Shown: piece after piece, positions 24,001-35,925 of the stretch
How positions within the stretch are numbered: the stretch's first letter is position 1
Layout of the letters: each line of letters opens with the position of its first letter
Assembly: GCA_000151295.1 (NCBI GenBank)
Contig: GG745328.1
Location: forward strand, 1,239,585 to 1,303,584
Direction of reading: 5' to 3'
Length of the DNA stretch: 64,000 bases
DNA from: Allomyces macrogynus ATCC 38327
Lineage: Eukaryota > Blastocladiomycota > Blastocladiomycetes > Blastocladiales > Blastocladiaceae
The notes under the pieces: generated by a model
What the model saw: only the letters and a program-made list of their open reading frames with translations
Told to the model about the DNA's origin: nothing
Database searches by the model: none
Made by a program: the position numbers and the translations under genes

Positions 24001-27000
24001 TGGCGCGCGCCAGTTCGGCCACGGTCCTCGCGCGCATTGTCGACGTGCTCGTGCGGCTGATCCCCATGATCGCACGCAAATTCCCGCCGCCCGTCGACGC
24101 CGCCGACTGGCGCCCACACGCGTGTGCGCACGCGCCGCGCACGGTCGTGCCGCTGACCATCAAGGCCCAGGGCGACGGTACCACCACGTCGTTTGGCCTG
24201 CCCGTGCCGCTCAACGTGACGGGCGGCCAGCTGCGCGGCATGATTGCACAGCAGTTGCCGTGCGCTCCCGGCCGCTTGCGGCTGATTTTCGGTGGCAAGG
24301 AGCTGGCCAGTGCGCGCACCTCGCTACTGCCGCTCGCTGAGATCGGGGTCACGGCCGAGGGTGGGACGGTCACGGTCGCGCTCTCGAATGGGGTCGCGGG
24401 GCCCCCCGTTGACGAAGGGGTGTCGCTCGCGGCCGAAGTCATGCGCGACGAGTACCAGGCCGTGCTCTTGCGGCTGCTCCGGTCGCCGGACCGCGACCGC
24501 GCTGCGATCGTCTATCGGTTGCTGCAGGTCCTGCCGAGTTTGTCGTTGGAGGCCGTGACGCAGCAGTCGAGAATGAGTGCGGAGCGGCCGCACGAGTACT
24601 TGTATCTCGTGGAGCTGTTGCTCGACCGGTTTGCGACCATGGGGCACGTCGTGCGACTCGGCCCAATGATTGCGAGTTTGCCGCAATTGGACGTCACGGA
24701 CGTGGTCCAGCGCGAATGTTTTGTGCGCACCACCGACTTGCTCGCGGCCGTCTTGCCAACGACCCCAATCGACGCGGACGAAATCGCAAGACTTGTCGAA
24801 ATGTGCGTCCTTGCCATGACCGCCAGCGCGGCGCCAACCGAGATTGTCTTTGCAGCGATCCACGTGCTCGTGGCCGTCGGCCGACTCGACGCCGACCTCG
24901 ACACGCCCGTCCTGGAGACCTGGGCGCGCGCCATGAGCGACAGTTTACGGTCCGGGTGGCTCACGCCTGCCGCCGTCGACTTGGTCGCTTCCCAGATCGC
25001 CGCGCTCGTGGGCCCCGCGGAATCGCCACCGACGCCCGCGGTCGCCGCGCTCCGCGCACACTTGTGGTCGCGCGTCGCAGACGCCATGGCCCCGCCGTAC
25101 TACCGCGTCATGGAGACCGTGTTTACAGCCGACAGGACGTCGCGCACCGCGCAATTCCCGCCGTGGGAGGCCGTGCTGGACGCGTTGACGAACCTGATTA
25201 ATCCGGGGATCGTGCACTTGCTGGCGTTTTTGATTGAGCAGGATGCAGAGGTGGTGCCAGGGGAGGTGGTCGCGGAGTGGGTCCCGGTCGTGTTCCGCGC
25301 GGTGTACAAGGGGTTCGAGGAACTCGACTTGGGCGCAACGTTCGAGGACCGCGAGAGGCTCGCGGCGGCCGTGACGCGGTTGTTGGGTCGGACGGTTGCA
25401 GTGCCCGGCGAGCATGTGCAGGTCGTGCACGATTTGTTGCTCGAATTTTTGGCCGAGGGTACGCGTGACGGCGGGGATTCTGACAACGGCGTGCGCGGTA
25501 ACTGACGTGTTTTTTTTGCCGTGTTGGTAGACGGACTGCAGTGCACCGAATGGGAGTACAACCCGCGCGTGTTTTGCCGATCGCACTATGTCGGCCTCAA
25601 GAACCTCGGCGCGACGTGTTACCAGAACAGCATGCTGCAGCAGTTTTTCATGGACCCGGCGTTCCGAAACGCGATTTTGACGTGTCCCACGACGTCGGCG
25701 CCCCCATCGCCCGTGCAACCGCCCGCTGCGGCCGCCGACGCGACTGCGGCCGCCTCTGCCCCGGCCGGGCCAGCCGCGCCCGCGCCCGCGCCCGAGCCGG
25801 ATCGGTTTCTCGCGCAGCTGCAGGCCATGTTTGCACACTTACACGCGTCGCAGCGGCACGAGTACGACACGCGCCCGTTTGTGCGCACGCTCAAGGATTT
25901 CGAGGGCAAGCCGCTCAACGAGCACGTGCAAATGGACGGTGACGAGTTTTTCAATATGGTCTTTGACCGGCTCGAGGCGCAGGTGCAGGACTTGCCGCAG
26001 GGACGGTTGTTGACGCAGCGGTACGGTGGGAAACTGCAGCATCTCGTCGAGTCGGTGTGCACGCACAAGAGTGTCCGGGAAGAGCAGTTTCACGCGATTC
26101 AGTGCGAGGTCAAGGGACAGGCCGGACTGGCCGAGAGTTTGGCGCTGTATGTCCGGGGGGACGCGTTGAGTGGGGATAATCAGTTCCGGTACGTCGTACT
26201 TCTTGTTCCGTGGACGATTTCGTGCACGGGCTCACCTCACTTGACGATTGATTATAGCTGCGACGAGTGCGACAAGAAGGTGGACGCGGTCAAGTCGACG
26301 CGCATCCGCGAGTTGCCGGAACGGCTGATTTTCCACCTCAAGCGATTCGACTTTGACATGGAGCGGTTCTGCCGGTTCAAGGTCAACGACAGCTTCACGT
26401 TCCCGCACGTGCTCGACATGCGCCCGTACCTGACGGCCGAGCGGCAGCTGGAACTCGAAAACGATCCAGCCGCGGCTGAGTTTGAGCTTGTGGGCGTGCT
26501 TGTGCACACGGGCACCGCCGACTCGGGCCACTACTACTCGTACATCAAGTGCACGTCGGCCGAGCCGCCGTATAGCGCCGAAGGTGACTGGTTCCAGTTC
26601 AACGACTGTTCTGTCACGCCGTTTGACGCGGCGCACTTGCCGACGCTGGCATATGGCGGAGACGGGAAACAGTACTCGGCCTACATGCTCTTCTACCAGC
26701 AGCGCAGGCGGCCCGTGGACAAGGTCCAGGCGTGCGACGTGACCGTGCCCGACAAGTTGCTCGCACCGATCCAGGTGGCCAACCGCAAGCTCGTGCGCGA
26801 CACGCTCTTGTTTGACCGACACCTGATTGACCTGGCGTCGACGCTGGCCACACATCATTGCCAGATGCGGCCGTACCTGTACACGCTGCTGCGCGTCGTC
26901 GTGCACAGCCACGACCTGGCCCATGCGCTGCCCGTCTTACGCGGCGCCTTCCACGCCAAGATCCCCGCAAACGACGCCGACTGGCTGATCGCGGCGCTGA

Positions 27001-29697
27001 TCAAGGACGGACCCAACGTGCTCTGGCAGTACCTGATGCTCAACGCGATCCCGGACGCACGGCGCGCGATTCGGGCTGTGCTGCACGTGGCGGTTGAGGC
27101 AGCGAGCCCCGAGGGCATGAAGCAGCTCGCTGCACAGCTCGTGACGATTATCACGACCAGAGAACTCCACTTCTATACCCGGACTTGGGGGCATTTCATG
27201 GAATTGTGCAACCAAGTGTGCACGCACACTGTCGAGCCGTTTGTTCCGTTTTCGCCTATGCTCGTGGAATTGTTTGAAATTGCCGAGTGGTTCCCGGCGA
27301 CGGGGTCCGCGTCGGATGCTATGGACGTGGACGGTGTCGGACCCACGACCGCGTCTGCCAACGTAACCACGGTCGACGGCGTGTATCCGGGCTTTGACCA
27401 CCTGTTCCTGATGATCGCCACGATCGCGCAAAAGAGCGCGGTTATCGACGAAGTGTTGGCGCGGCGGCTGTTTGAACCGAGTTCGGAACGGCAGCCGCGG
27501 TTCCTCTCGCACGCGTTCGACGTGATTCAGAACGCCGAGACGTTGCGGCAAGGGCTCACGCAAATCGGCGAACGGTTCCCGGGCCCGCTCGTGCAGTCGC
27601 TCGGCTACCTGCTCGTATCGGCGGCCAACGTGCAGCACTTGGACGTGGTCCTGCAAGTAATTTTCCACCTGGTCTGCCCGGCAGACCGCACCGAGACCGC
27701 CGACATGGCCGTGCGCGCCCTGCTCGCAAGCCTGCACCGCGCCGACTACGTCGTGCAGCCAGTGCGCGCAGTGTTCATTGCCGAAGTGCTGAAGGTCGTG
27801 CTGCGCATCGTGCAAGTGCACCGCAGTGTCACGTTCGCCGTGCTCGACCCGCGGGTCCTTGTCTGGATGTCAGTTGGGTTGCCCGGACCGACACTGGCCG
27901 TGCGCGAGGCGGCGTTGGCGCTCTGGGCGCACTGCCCAATCCTGCCAGAGCAGGCGATGCCGCTGCTCGCGTCGGTGGCGACGGGGCGCATGCGGCATGG
28001 GTGGTTGCAGATGTACTTTGCACAGCGGGCGGATAAAAGCGTGCGTGGGAAGTACTGTCTGATGCTGCAGATGATGTATGATGCGGCGGCCTTGGAGGTC
28101 ACGCATGAGTCGGTATGTGGATTGTAGGATGGTGGTGGTGGTTTGGTGAGAGAGGAAGGTGGACTGACGATTTTTGATGGGGTGATTTTGCAGGCGATGC
28201 AGGCGGCCAAGTTTGCGCAACTGTTCTTGGCCTCGATCAAGGACGCGTTCGACGACGAGCGGCTGGTACGTTCGTTGTCTCGCTCTCGAATCGGCGGTCT
28301 GCACGAGCACACGCGCCCGCATCGACCAACGACTGACCTCCGCCAAACAACCCTGTGTAGCTGGCGCTGATGCTCGCGCACCGACTGCTTGAGAAATCGG
28401 CGCACGCCGGTACCCTCCTGGGCATTCTCGACACGTCGCTCTTCGCGATGCCCCTCCCGCACCCGATCCCGCTCGGCCACCGCAACATTGATCAGTTCAC
28501 GGCGACCTACCTGAACCTGATCACCTTCTTGGAACCCGCGCACGCGACCGTCCTCGACTCGAACGCCGTCGCCATTGCCCACGCGATCGCCATGTTCCCC
28601 TGGATCGGCACCTGTCCCGCAGCCTCGACCGCCGCGCAGGTCGTGCAATGGGCGACCGCGCGCGACTCGATGGCATCCGCATTCACGCAAGCCCTGTGGA
28701 TGCAATGGACGGCCGCGCGCGTGTTCCCGCCAGCGAGTCTTGACGCGGCCCTGAGTCTCGTGGAACTGGCCGCCGTGATGGCGCGCGCGAGTATGGATGA
28801 GCGGCCGGACGTGGCGAAAATGGCCGCACGTGGGGCCGCGGGCGTGCTTGCCGGCATACTCACGTGGATGGTGCCCGCCAACAAGACGCCAACGGTCGTG
28901 CCCGGCGCGGTCGTGGGTGAAACGGAGTTTGCTGCGTTTGTGGACCGCGCGGTTGCCGTGTACGTGCGCGCGGTGGTCGAGGTGATCGCAGAGCGACTGA
29001 GTGGCGGGGCGGAGGGGGATACGGTGGCAGCAGACAGCGGCGGGTTTGTTCCGGCGCCGTGGCGGTTGCCGGAGGTGGTGGTGCAGACGGTCGTGGAGAA
29101 GGTGCGCGAGGGTGTGACGGTGGCCGGGTTGCACGGTGCGTTTGTTTGGCACTTGTGGCGTGTGAGCCGGGATACTGACACTGTGTCTGGTTCGGTCGCT
29201 AGAGGTGCTGCTGCTGCAGTGGGCGCACGCGCCGATGCCGTCGGTGCTCGAGGGTTCCTTCTTTGACGTACGTCAATATGTTCTTCTCGTTCAATACCTG
29301 GAGATCGGGCCTGGATCTGACGCGCTCCACTTGAATGTAGATTGCGCAACAGTGCGCGTCAAACGTGCGCTCAGCCGCATGTCGGTACGCGCTGACCCGG
29401 TTGGCCGAAGAACAGGAGACGATTCGGGCGTTACCGCGCGACCGAGCGCGCGTGTTGCTCGACCGCGTCGAACAGCTGCGGTTGCTCGCGCACGCAGGCG
29501 ATGAGGCCGCAGCAGCCTCTTCGAGCAGTAGCAGCGACGTGTGGGCGGCACTGCAGACGTGGGCAAGCGAGGAGGTGGAGCTGGTGGCCGACGGCGACAA
29601 GGCGGAAGGCGCAGACGCGGGTGATGCGGAAATGGCGCTTGCGGAGGAAGAGGTTCAGGCGGGCGAGGGGGATGCGGCTGACGAGGGCCAGTGCTGA
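21061..29697 (+). CDS. giant USP9X/FAF-like ubiquitin C-terminal hydrolase
   Basis: Cysteine-protease deubiquitinase, about 2630 residues. Exons: 21061-21068, 21204-21951, 22040-22214, 22311-25497, 25531-26188, 26258-28112, 28194-28265, 28361-29135, 29203-29267 and 29341-29697. The first exon encodes only M-A and two bases. The N-terminus is acidic; a long alpha-helical region follows, with an embedded ubiquitin-like domain (~920-1010, LRLIFGGKELASARTSLLPL). The USP domain starts with the Cys box GLKNLGATCYQNSMLQQFFM (~1391), has a finger-region CDEC, and the His box GTADSGHYYSYI (~1678). A helical C-terminal region closes the protein. Large size, internal UBL and late catalytic domain match the USP9X/USP24/USP34 group rather than small yeast UBPs. 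One frame break lies in exon 2 at about 21,440. The exon total is one base over a multiple of three, consistent with a one-base error. Intron 26189-26257 is 69 nt and in frame. Confidence 0.88.
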
Positions 29698-29725
29698 AAG
29701 AGAGACAGTTCCATGGGGGTGGGGT

Positions 29726-29741
29726 GGGGGGGGGGGGGGGG
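29726..29741 (+). repeat. poly-G tract (16 nt) after the USP gene
   Basis: Sixteen consecutive G lie 29 bp after the USP stop codon, between convergent genes. Confidence 0.85.
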
Positions 29742-29797
29742 TGTGGATGATTCGGCATGTCTATTTGTATTTCCCGACCGAAATTTCGACGACGATT

Positions 29798-30218
29798 TCA
29801 CGTCGCGGGTTTGATGGACCCGTCGTGCCGCACAATGACAAACTTGGTCGGGTCAGTGAGCGACGTGAGGAGGTCGGGCGTGACGGGGATGGACTCAAAC
29901 TCAGCGCGATCGATCTTGGATTTGGGGGACCCGACCGTGGAGAGCCACGCCTTGCTACATGGCATGAAGAGCCAACCAGCGGTCAGATCGCGACGTGGAC
30001 TGGTGGAGAAGGTAGCAAGCGATGCACGCGTACAAGTCGTCGAGCGCGGGCGGGGTGCCAACGGCGAGTCCCGAGACGGAGCCGTCCTGTTGGTTCATAA
30101 CGTGGCCTTTGAGCGCGAGCCTGTTGGCTTCCATGGCCGTGTACTTGCGGAAAAACACGCGCTGGACTTGGCCAAAGACGCGGAAGCGCAGCGCGTTGAG
30201 GGCGGGCGGCGTGGCCAT
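29798..30218 (-). CDS. acylphosphatase
   Basis: Small cytosolic enzyme that hydrolyses acyl phosphates such as 1,3-bisphosphoglycerate. Exons are 30218-30034 and 29954-29798, 113 residues. The signature FRVFGQVQRVFFRKYTAMEA includes the active-site Arg in the phosphate cradle; LKGHVMNQQDGSV supplies the catalytic Asn and the family Gly-x-V-x-N pattern. The second exon continues DDFKAWLSTVGSPKSKIDRA, as in eukaryotic family members. The usual VQGVxFR loop reads VQRVFFR here, replacing the second Gly with Arg. Size is slightly above the usual ~98 residues because of the C-terminal extension. It is convergent with the USP gene and divergent from the homeobox gene. Confidence 0.9.
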
Positions 30219-30832
30219 GGCGGCAGGGTCGCGGTGCGGCGGGTGCTTGTCGAGGGGACCCGCTTGATCCAGCGCGATGCTGGTTGGTGATCGCCACGAA
30301 GTCAACAGGCAGCCGCACCCGGTGCGCGTCGGTGTGCGGCTGGCGGCGCCAAATGAATTTGCACGTGAGCGCGACGGTGGTTTGGCACGCCGGCGCCGAG
30401 TGCAGGATTGCTTTTGGCGCTCGTTCCCACGGCCCACCACGCCGGCACCGCCGACACGAACCACGCCAGCACGCACGCGCGAGCCGGGCTCCCGGGGATC
30501 GCCACACGGCCCGCGGCCCGTTGCGTGGGAAAGGCGAGAGCGCGCGGCGCCGTCCCGTTCTTCATTTGGCGCGTGCCGCTGCCCAAGCCGCGCCAGCTCC
30601 AATCGGCACCAGCAAAGCATGTAAGAGTGGAAGAGCGCCGTTGCTCTGCACTTCGCTCTCTCTCTCTCCCCTCTCTCTCTCTCTCCTCTCTCCCCTCTCT
30701 CTCTCCTCTCTCCCATCGATCGCCACGGCTCCACTGGCCTCTTCCAAGCGCTCGCCCACAGCCATCGCGCGCTCTCTCTCTCTCTCTACCGCACTGAGCG
30801 CTCACCCCGCGCCGCCCGCCCGCCCGCTCAAG
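30219..30832. other. divergent region with CT-rich tract
   Basis: Promoter/5' region between the acylphosphatase and homeobox genes. It contains the pyrimidine tract listed separately. An open frame runs upstream of the homeobox ATG without a stop, so a longer homeobox N-terminus cannot be fully excluded. Confidence 0.5.
30651..30790 (+). promoter_or_regulatory. CT-rich (TCTC repeat) tract upstream of homeobox gene
   Basis: Nearly uninterrupted CTCTCT/CCTCTC repeats on the plus strand within 200 bp of the homeobox start codon. In filamentous fungi such pyrimidine tracts often lie just upstream of transcription starts; that role is inferred here. Confidence 0.5.
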
Positions 30833-32569
30833 ATGCTCGCACAGCCCGCGCCCGTGCCGGTCGTCTCGGGCAAGAAATTCCGCCGCGCGACCGCCGAGGA
30901 GCTGTCGGCCGTGACGTTGATCCTGGCGCAAGAGCGCAGCAAGGCCGCACCGCCGCCAGTCTGCCATGCCGGCCTGAACCTGCAACTCAACCACCACCAC
31001 CACCTCGCGCCCAACACGCTCGCCGACCGTGCGCCGCACCTGCCGGCCCCGACCGCGATGCCGGCCTCGCCCGCCGCTTCGCCGCCGCACTGGCGCCCGA
31101 TCTTGCCGGCACCCGCACCGGCTGCGCTGACGCAGCACTCACCGCTCCTCCTCGCGCCCACCCCGCCCGCGTCGATGGAAGACGCCAGTATGATGATGCT
31201 CGCCGCGGGTCCCGCAACGACGGCGGCAGCATCGACCCCACCCCCAGCGCCGCCGCGCCGCCGTAACCGCACCATCATGTCGGCCTTCCAGACGTGCGTC
31301 CTGCGCCGCGTGCTCGCTCTCACGGCGTTCCCGTCGACGCAGGTGCGCGAAATGCTTGCTGCAGAGCTCGGCATGTCGCCGCGCACCGTTCAAATCTGGT
31401 TCCAGAACCAGCGCCAAAAGGCCAAGGCGCGCGCCAAGCTCGCGCCGACTGGGCCCTCTGCGGCAGCGGGAGCGGTTGACGCGGTGGTCGGATCGGCACT
31501 CGACGCAGGGGTGCGGGTGCCTGTAACGGCAGGTTGTGGTTGTGCAGCTGCTGTCGCTGTGCCGGCACCACCAGCGCTTATCATGCCTGTCGCACCAACG
31601 GCACCAGCATCAGCACCAGCAACCAATCCGTTTGTGACGCAGCTTGTCCCGGCCCATCCGGCCATCTACGCGCCGCACGGCCCGTTCATGATTGCGCCGA
31701 CGCTGCCCGCCGCGTTCTTCCCGCTGACACCGGCACCGGCACCGCCGCCCACGCCGTCGACGGCCATGGCAGGCCTCTCAGTGCGGTCGGTCCCGCCCAC
31801 ACCCACGTCGGCGAGCTCGTCGATGCCGTCGCACGACGCGGTCCTGCAAGCGCACCACGTGCAGTTTCTTTTGCACCATGCGCATGCATCGTCAACGTCC
31901 ATGTCGTCTTCCCCGACGTCCGCGGTCCCTGCTGCTGCTGCTGCAGCGCTGTCCGGGAACATGCCTACTTTTGCCTATGCCTTTGACGCGCATGCACGCA
32001 CGCCCGCACCGGCCCCAATCCTCATGCCAACCCCACCTGAATCCACGTCGCCGTCGCTCGCTGGATCACTCGCGATTGCGCCCGCCGCCGAGGGCGACTC
32101 GTTTTCCACCAGCCTGGCCTCCAGCCGGCGCGCGTCCCCGACCACGACCGTCGTCGACGACGTGACGCTCCCACCGATTGCGCCCCTCTCCGCCGCAACC
32201 CATCGCGCGCCCGCACCGTCGCTGCCGCGCGTCACGCTCGACGCCGGCGACAGTCCGAGCAACGCTGTCCTGCACGGCCCTCGGCGGCAGCGCAAGCCGC
32301 GCCCAGCACCCATTGCTGTGGTCCCGACCACCCTGGCCGCGCTGGCGGGAACAACCGCCGGACGCCGGATCGCACACGGTCGACTGCGTGGCCCGCCCGC
32401 AACGGCGCCCGTGGTTCCGTCCGCCGCTGCGCACTGGCCCGCGCCGGCCACCCCGATTGAGATGCCCATGTCGGCGTGCCGCGCGCCGGACGTGTCGCCG
32501 CTCGACTTGCTTGCTGCTGCGGCGGCGGTGCTTGAGCCGGTACCGTCGCCAACGTCGCCAAACGCGTGA
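30833..32569 (+). CDS. homeodomain transcription factor
   Basis: Single exon, 578 residues, starting MLAQPAPVPVVSGKKF. The homeodomain lies at about 143-203: RRRNRTIMSAFQTCVLRRVL, then PRTVQIWFQNQRQKAKARAK as recognition helix 3 with the invariant WFQN and following basic residues. The Asn that contacts adenine is present, and spacing fits a typical (non-TALE) 60-residue domain. The rest is Pro/Ala/Ser/Thr-rich low complexity, common in fungal regulators, with no second domain visible. The start ATG directly follows the CT-rich tract. Target genes cannot be inferred. Confidence 0.88.
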   Translation: MLAQPAPVPVVSGKKFRRATAEELSAVTLILAQERSKAAPPPVCHAGLNLQLNHHHHLAPNTLADRAPHLPAPTAMPASPAASPPHWRPILPAPAPAALTQHSPLLLAPTPPASMEDASMMMLAAGPATTAAASTPPPAPPRRRNRTIMSAFQTCVLRRVLALTAFPSTQVREMLAAELGMSPRTVQIWFQNQRQKAKARAKLAPTGPSAAAGAVDAVVGSALDAGVRVPVTAGCGCAAAVAVPAPPALIMPVAPTAPASAPATNPFVTQLVPAHPAIYAPHGPFMIAPTLPAAFFPLTPAPAPPPTPSTAMAGLSVRSVPPTPTSASSSMPSHDAVLQAHHVQFLLHHAHASSTSMSSSPTSAVPAAAAAALSGNMPTFAYAFDAHARTPAPAPILMPTPPESTSPSLAGSLAIAPAAEGDSFSTSLASSRRASPTTTVVDDVTLPPIAPLSAATHRAPAPSLPRVTLDAGDSPSNAVLHGPRRQRKPRPAPIAVVPTTLAALAGTTAGRRIAHGRLRGPPATAPVVPSAAAHWPAPATPIEMPMSACRAPDVSPLDLLAAAAAVLEPVPSPTSPNA

Positions 32570-32961
32570 TTGAATGTGTGGTTTTTTGGTTGTGTTAGAT
32601 TGTGATTCCCTTCCTTGTCTCCTTACCGTACCGTATCGTCACGCTGCCTCCCATGTCGCCCTCTTTTCCTTCATTTTTGCCCTGTCTGTCGTGCGCCATG
32701 TGCTGCTTGAACCAATTGTATTTATCCATCCCTTCTTTTTGTAATGATCGTTTCCCCTTTTCTCTTATCCTCTGTCGTCGTCGCTGTCGTCGTCGTCGTG
32801 TCGTCTTCGAGCCGTGTCCCATCGCCTCTTTTTTTTTTGCTCTGCTTCTCGTGGTGTGTCGTCGCCGTTGCCCCCATCCTTTCCTGTGCTCAGGACACTG
32901 TACATAGCCAGCCATGCTGATTATTCCCGCGCCAACAATATGGACTTCTTTCTTAATTAAT
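32570..32961. other. convergent 3' intergenic region
   Basis: About 390 bp between the homeobox stop and the methyltransferase stop. It is AT-richer and T/C-rich. No gene is supported. Confidence 0.6.
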
Positions 32962-34131
32962 TCATTTCACCCACTCGTTATCCATGGTCACTGCCGCCGA
33001 CGCGCGCATCTTCTCAATCTCGATCAACCACGTCGTGCCCAAATGCAACCTCGTCACCGACGCAATTCTGGCTACGGGCTCTGTTGCCACCGCCTCCGCC
33101 ACCTCCTCGCGAGCGACCGGCACGACCGCCGCCTCCACAATCGCCCCAATCGGCCGGTGAAAGTAACACCCCCACTTCTCGGCATGCTTTGCCGCGCTCC
33201 GATCGAGCGCACGGTTCAACCAGTCGTAATGCCCGCGGCCATGCTCGACCAGCAGGACGCGGCCGCCTGGTTTGGTCACGCGCACGGCCTCGCGCACGGC
33301 GAGCGTCGGGTCGTGCACCGAACAGAGCGACATGGTGGAGACGACCGTGTCGAAGGTGTTGGATGCAAAGGGCAGTCGGGTTGCGTCAGCTTCGATCAGG
33401 GAGATCGGGAGGGCATCCTTGGCGTGAATGAGGGAAGTGGAAGTGGGGGAGGATGAGGGGGAGATGCGGTGCGCGGCCTCGGCGAGCATCGCGCTGGACG
33501 TGTCGGAGAGCGTCAGGTGCGTGACGCGCGGGGTGCGATAGTACGGGAGGTTGCGGCCCGTGCCGGCGGCGATTTCGAGGGTGTCGCCCTAGATGAACAC
33601 GTGCGATGCGTTAGCGCGACCGTTCTCCACCCGATTTCGGGCTGGCAAATTCGGGCGTACTTGAGCCTTGCCCACCATCCACCGGCGCACAAGCAGCATC
33701 CCCATGGCCCATTCGTCGCGCGAAATCTCGCGGTCATAGTCGCGCGCAATCTCGTCGTACACGGCGCGTCGGTCGGGTTGGTCAATCGCACACGCGTCAT
33801 GACGAGTGTCGTGCTCGGGATCGACGTCGCGCGTGCTGGGCGTGGGTGGGCCGAGCAGTTGGTAGAACCCGTAGACGCCCGCGGCGTAGACGGCGACCCC
33901 GCCGACGGCGAACGCGACTTTGCCGCGCGGCGAGAGGCGCGACCACCATGACCCGGATCCTGTTGCAGCGGGTGCGCTCGCTGGACTTGGTGGAGGGGTC
34001 GGGTTGCTGGTCCTGGTGGCAGCTGCAGGGGCCGGTTGCGACGGTATGGCGGCGGCGCGTGCAGCTGGGGCACGCGATGGAGGGCCCGGTCGCTTGTTGC
34101 CGCTGCCCTTTTTCGTGGATTTGCCAGCCAT
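32962..34131 (-). CDS. OMS1: Oms1-like mitochondrial SAM-dependent methyltransferase
   Basis: Exons 34131-33661 and 33588-32962 encode 365 residues. The N-terminus is Lys/Pro/Ala-rich, followed by one TM helix (KVAFAVGGVAVYAAGVYGFY), then DEIARDYDREISRDEWAMGM and a class I methyltransferase core: motif I GDTLEIAAGTGRNLPYY, motif II region LIEADATRLPFASNTFDTVV, and VTKPGGRVLLVEHGRGHYDW. This single-TM plus UbiE/COQ5-like methyltransferase layout matches yeast Oms1, a mitochondrial inner-membrane protein. The splice restores motif I exactly. A second in-frame Met lies eight codons upstream (MLSKPSTMAGK) and could be the start. The substrate is not established for the family. Confidence 0.82.
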
Positions 34132-34367
34132 GGTCGATGGTTTGGACAACATTCGGATTGGTGATGGTGGAGACCTGGTGCTGGACAACACCAGCGAAAT
34201 CACAAATTGTTGATCGACGCGGTGAGGTGCCACGTCTCTCGTGGTGCATGCGGTGATCTTTGAGAGACGCGAGACAGGGCAACAACACGACAACAGTCGT
34301 TGCCAAACGCCGACCAATCCAATTGCCCGCGGCTCATGGTCCATCCCGACTTGCGACTTGCAGCAGA
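34132..34367. promoter_or_regulatory. short bidirectional promoter of two mitochondrial-protein genes
   Basis: 236 bp separate the start codons of the OMS1-like (-) and mitochondrial release factor (+) genes. Any promoter elements must lie here or in the 5' UTRs. No specific box was identified. Confidence 0.5.
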
Positions 34368-35827
34368 ATGATCCAGGCCGCCATGATACCTGTGTTCCGA
34401 ACGACCCGCGCCGTTGCGGCCCGTCTGACGCTGCTTCCGCCACGACCAACGGCCTGCCCACCCCTGTTCCGCAGGTCGATGTCGACCAATACGGCCACGA
34501 CCGAAGGTAGCATTGCACCTACATGCCGCACTTTGTCCACCCGAAATTCTGACCAATGAGGGGTCCCCTCAGTGAGCCCGCTCACGATCCTGCGGCAACC
34601 CAAGGTCCTCGACCGACTCGGCGCCGTGACCGCGCGCGTCGCTGCGATCCAGGACCAGCTGGCCTCGGAGCGCGAGCCAAGCACGATCGCAACGCTCTCG
34701 CGGGAACTCAGTGAATTGTCGCCGCTCGCCGACGAGGTTGCGCGGTACCAGGAAACGCTCGACGTGCGTGAATTCGTCCCTACGTCCACGCACGTTGACC
34801 GTGCGCGCTCCTAATCCACCCTGGTCACTAGGCCCTTGACGAAGTGCGCGCTCTCCTCGACGACCCCGACATGCGCGCCCTTGCACAAGACGAGCAAGCC
34901 GCACTCACCACGACCCTCGCTGACGCCGCGCACGCCGTCGTGCGACACCTCCTCCCGAAAGATCTCGCCGACGAAGCCTCAGCCGTCCTCGAAGTCCGCG
35001 CGGGCGCCGGCGGGTCCGAGGCTGCCCTCTTTGCAGGCGAACTTCTTGCAATGTACGAGAAACACGCTGAACGTGTCGGGTGGCGGTGGGAAGTCGCGCA
35101 CATGACCCCCGCGGAACACGGCGGTGTGAAAGACGCGGCGGCGACGATTGCCGGTGCGGGCGTATTCCGCGCATTGAAATTCGAGTCGGGCGTGCACCGC
35201 GTGCAGCGCGTGCCCGCGACCGAGGCGCAGGGCCGGATTCATACGTCGACGGTGACGGTGGCGGTCTTGCCGTTGCCGGAACAGGTGGATCAGTTGGTGG
35301 AGGTGCCCGCGAGTGAGATTCGCGTGGATGTGTATCGCGCGAGTGGCGCCGGTGGACAGGTACCTACGCTCGCACAAGCGGTCGGGCGACGGCGGGTGTC
35401 GCAGGAATGGAACGGAACTGACCTCAATTTTCCCCTCTCTCTCCAGCACGTCAACAAAACCGAATCGGCCGTGCGCATCACGCACTTGCCCACGGGCATT
35501 GTCGTCGCCATCCAGGACGAACGGTCGCAGCACAAGAACAAGGCGAAGGCCATGAAAATCCTGCGCGCCAAGTTGTACGACCTCGAGCGGCAGCGCGCCG
35601 ACATGGCACGGCGTGACGCACGCCGTGTCCTGATTGGCACCGGTGACCGGTCCGAACGGATTCGCACGTATAATTTCCCGCAGGGCCGCGTCACGGACCA
35701 CCGCGTCGGGCTCACATTGCACGATTTGCTGGGAATCGTGTCGGGCGAGCGGTTGGGCGTGTTGTTGGACGAGTTGGCGATTCGCGCCGAGATTGAGCAG
35801 ATGGCGCGGGTCGTCGAAGGGAAGTAA
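34368..35827 (+). CDS. MRF1: mitochondrial peptide chain release factor 1 (MRF1/mtRF1a type)
   Basis: Class I release factor for mitochondrial UAA/UAG termination. Exons are 34368-34506, 34573-34763, 34832-35359 and 35447-35827, 412 residues. The N-terminus ([20 protein letters not shown] to FRRSMSTNT) looks like a mitochondrial presequence. The stop-codon recognition motif PAT is present in [18 protein letters not shown], identical in context to bacterial RF1. The peptidyl-tRNA hydrolysis motif GGQ is in [16 protein letters not shown] and spans an exon junction: GGQ ends exon 3 and HVNKTES starts exon 4. The intervening intron is 87 nt, in frame and without a stop. It is divergent from the OMS1-like gene. 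Confidence 0.94.
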
Positions 35828-35925
35828 ACTGGGGGTGGGGGTGTAGATGCCGGCAGCGTGTAGGATGAATTATTGAAACATAGGTAGATATATTTGTTTC
35901 TGCGCCAACACCGGCCGACTCTGGT

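Noticed and set aside
30651..30790. Microsatellite-borne mobile-element terminus
   Set aside because: The CT tract has no flanking terminal repeats or target duplications; it fits a promoter pyrimidine tract better.
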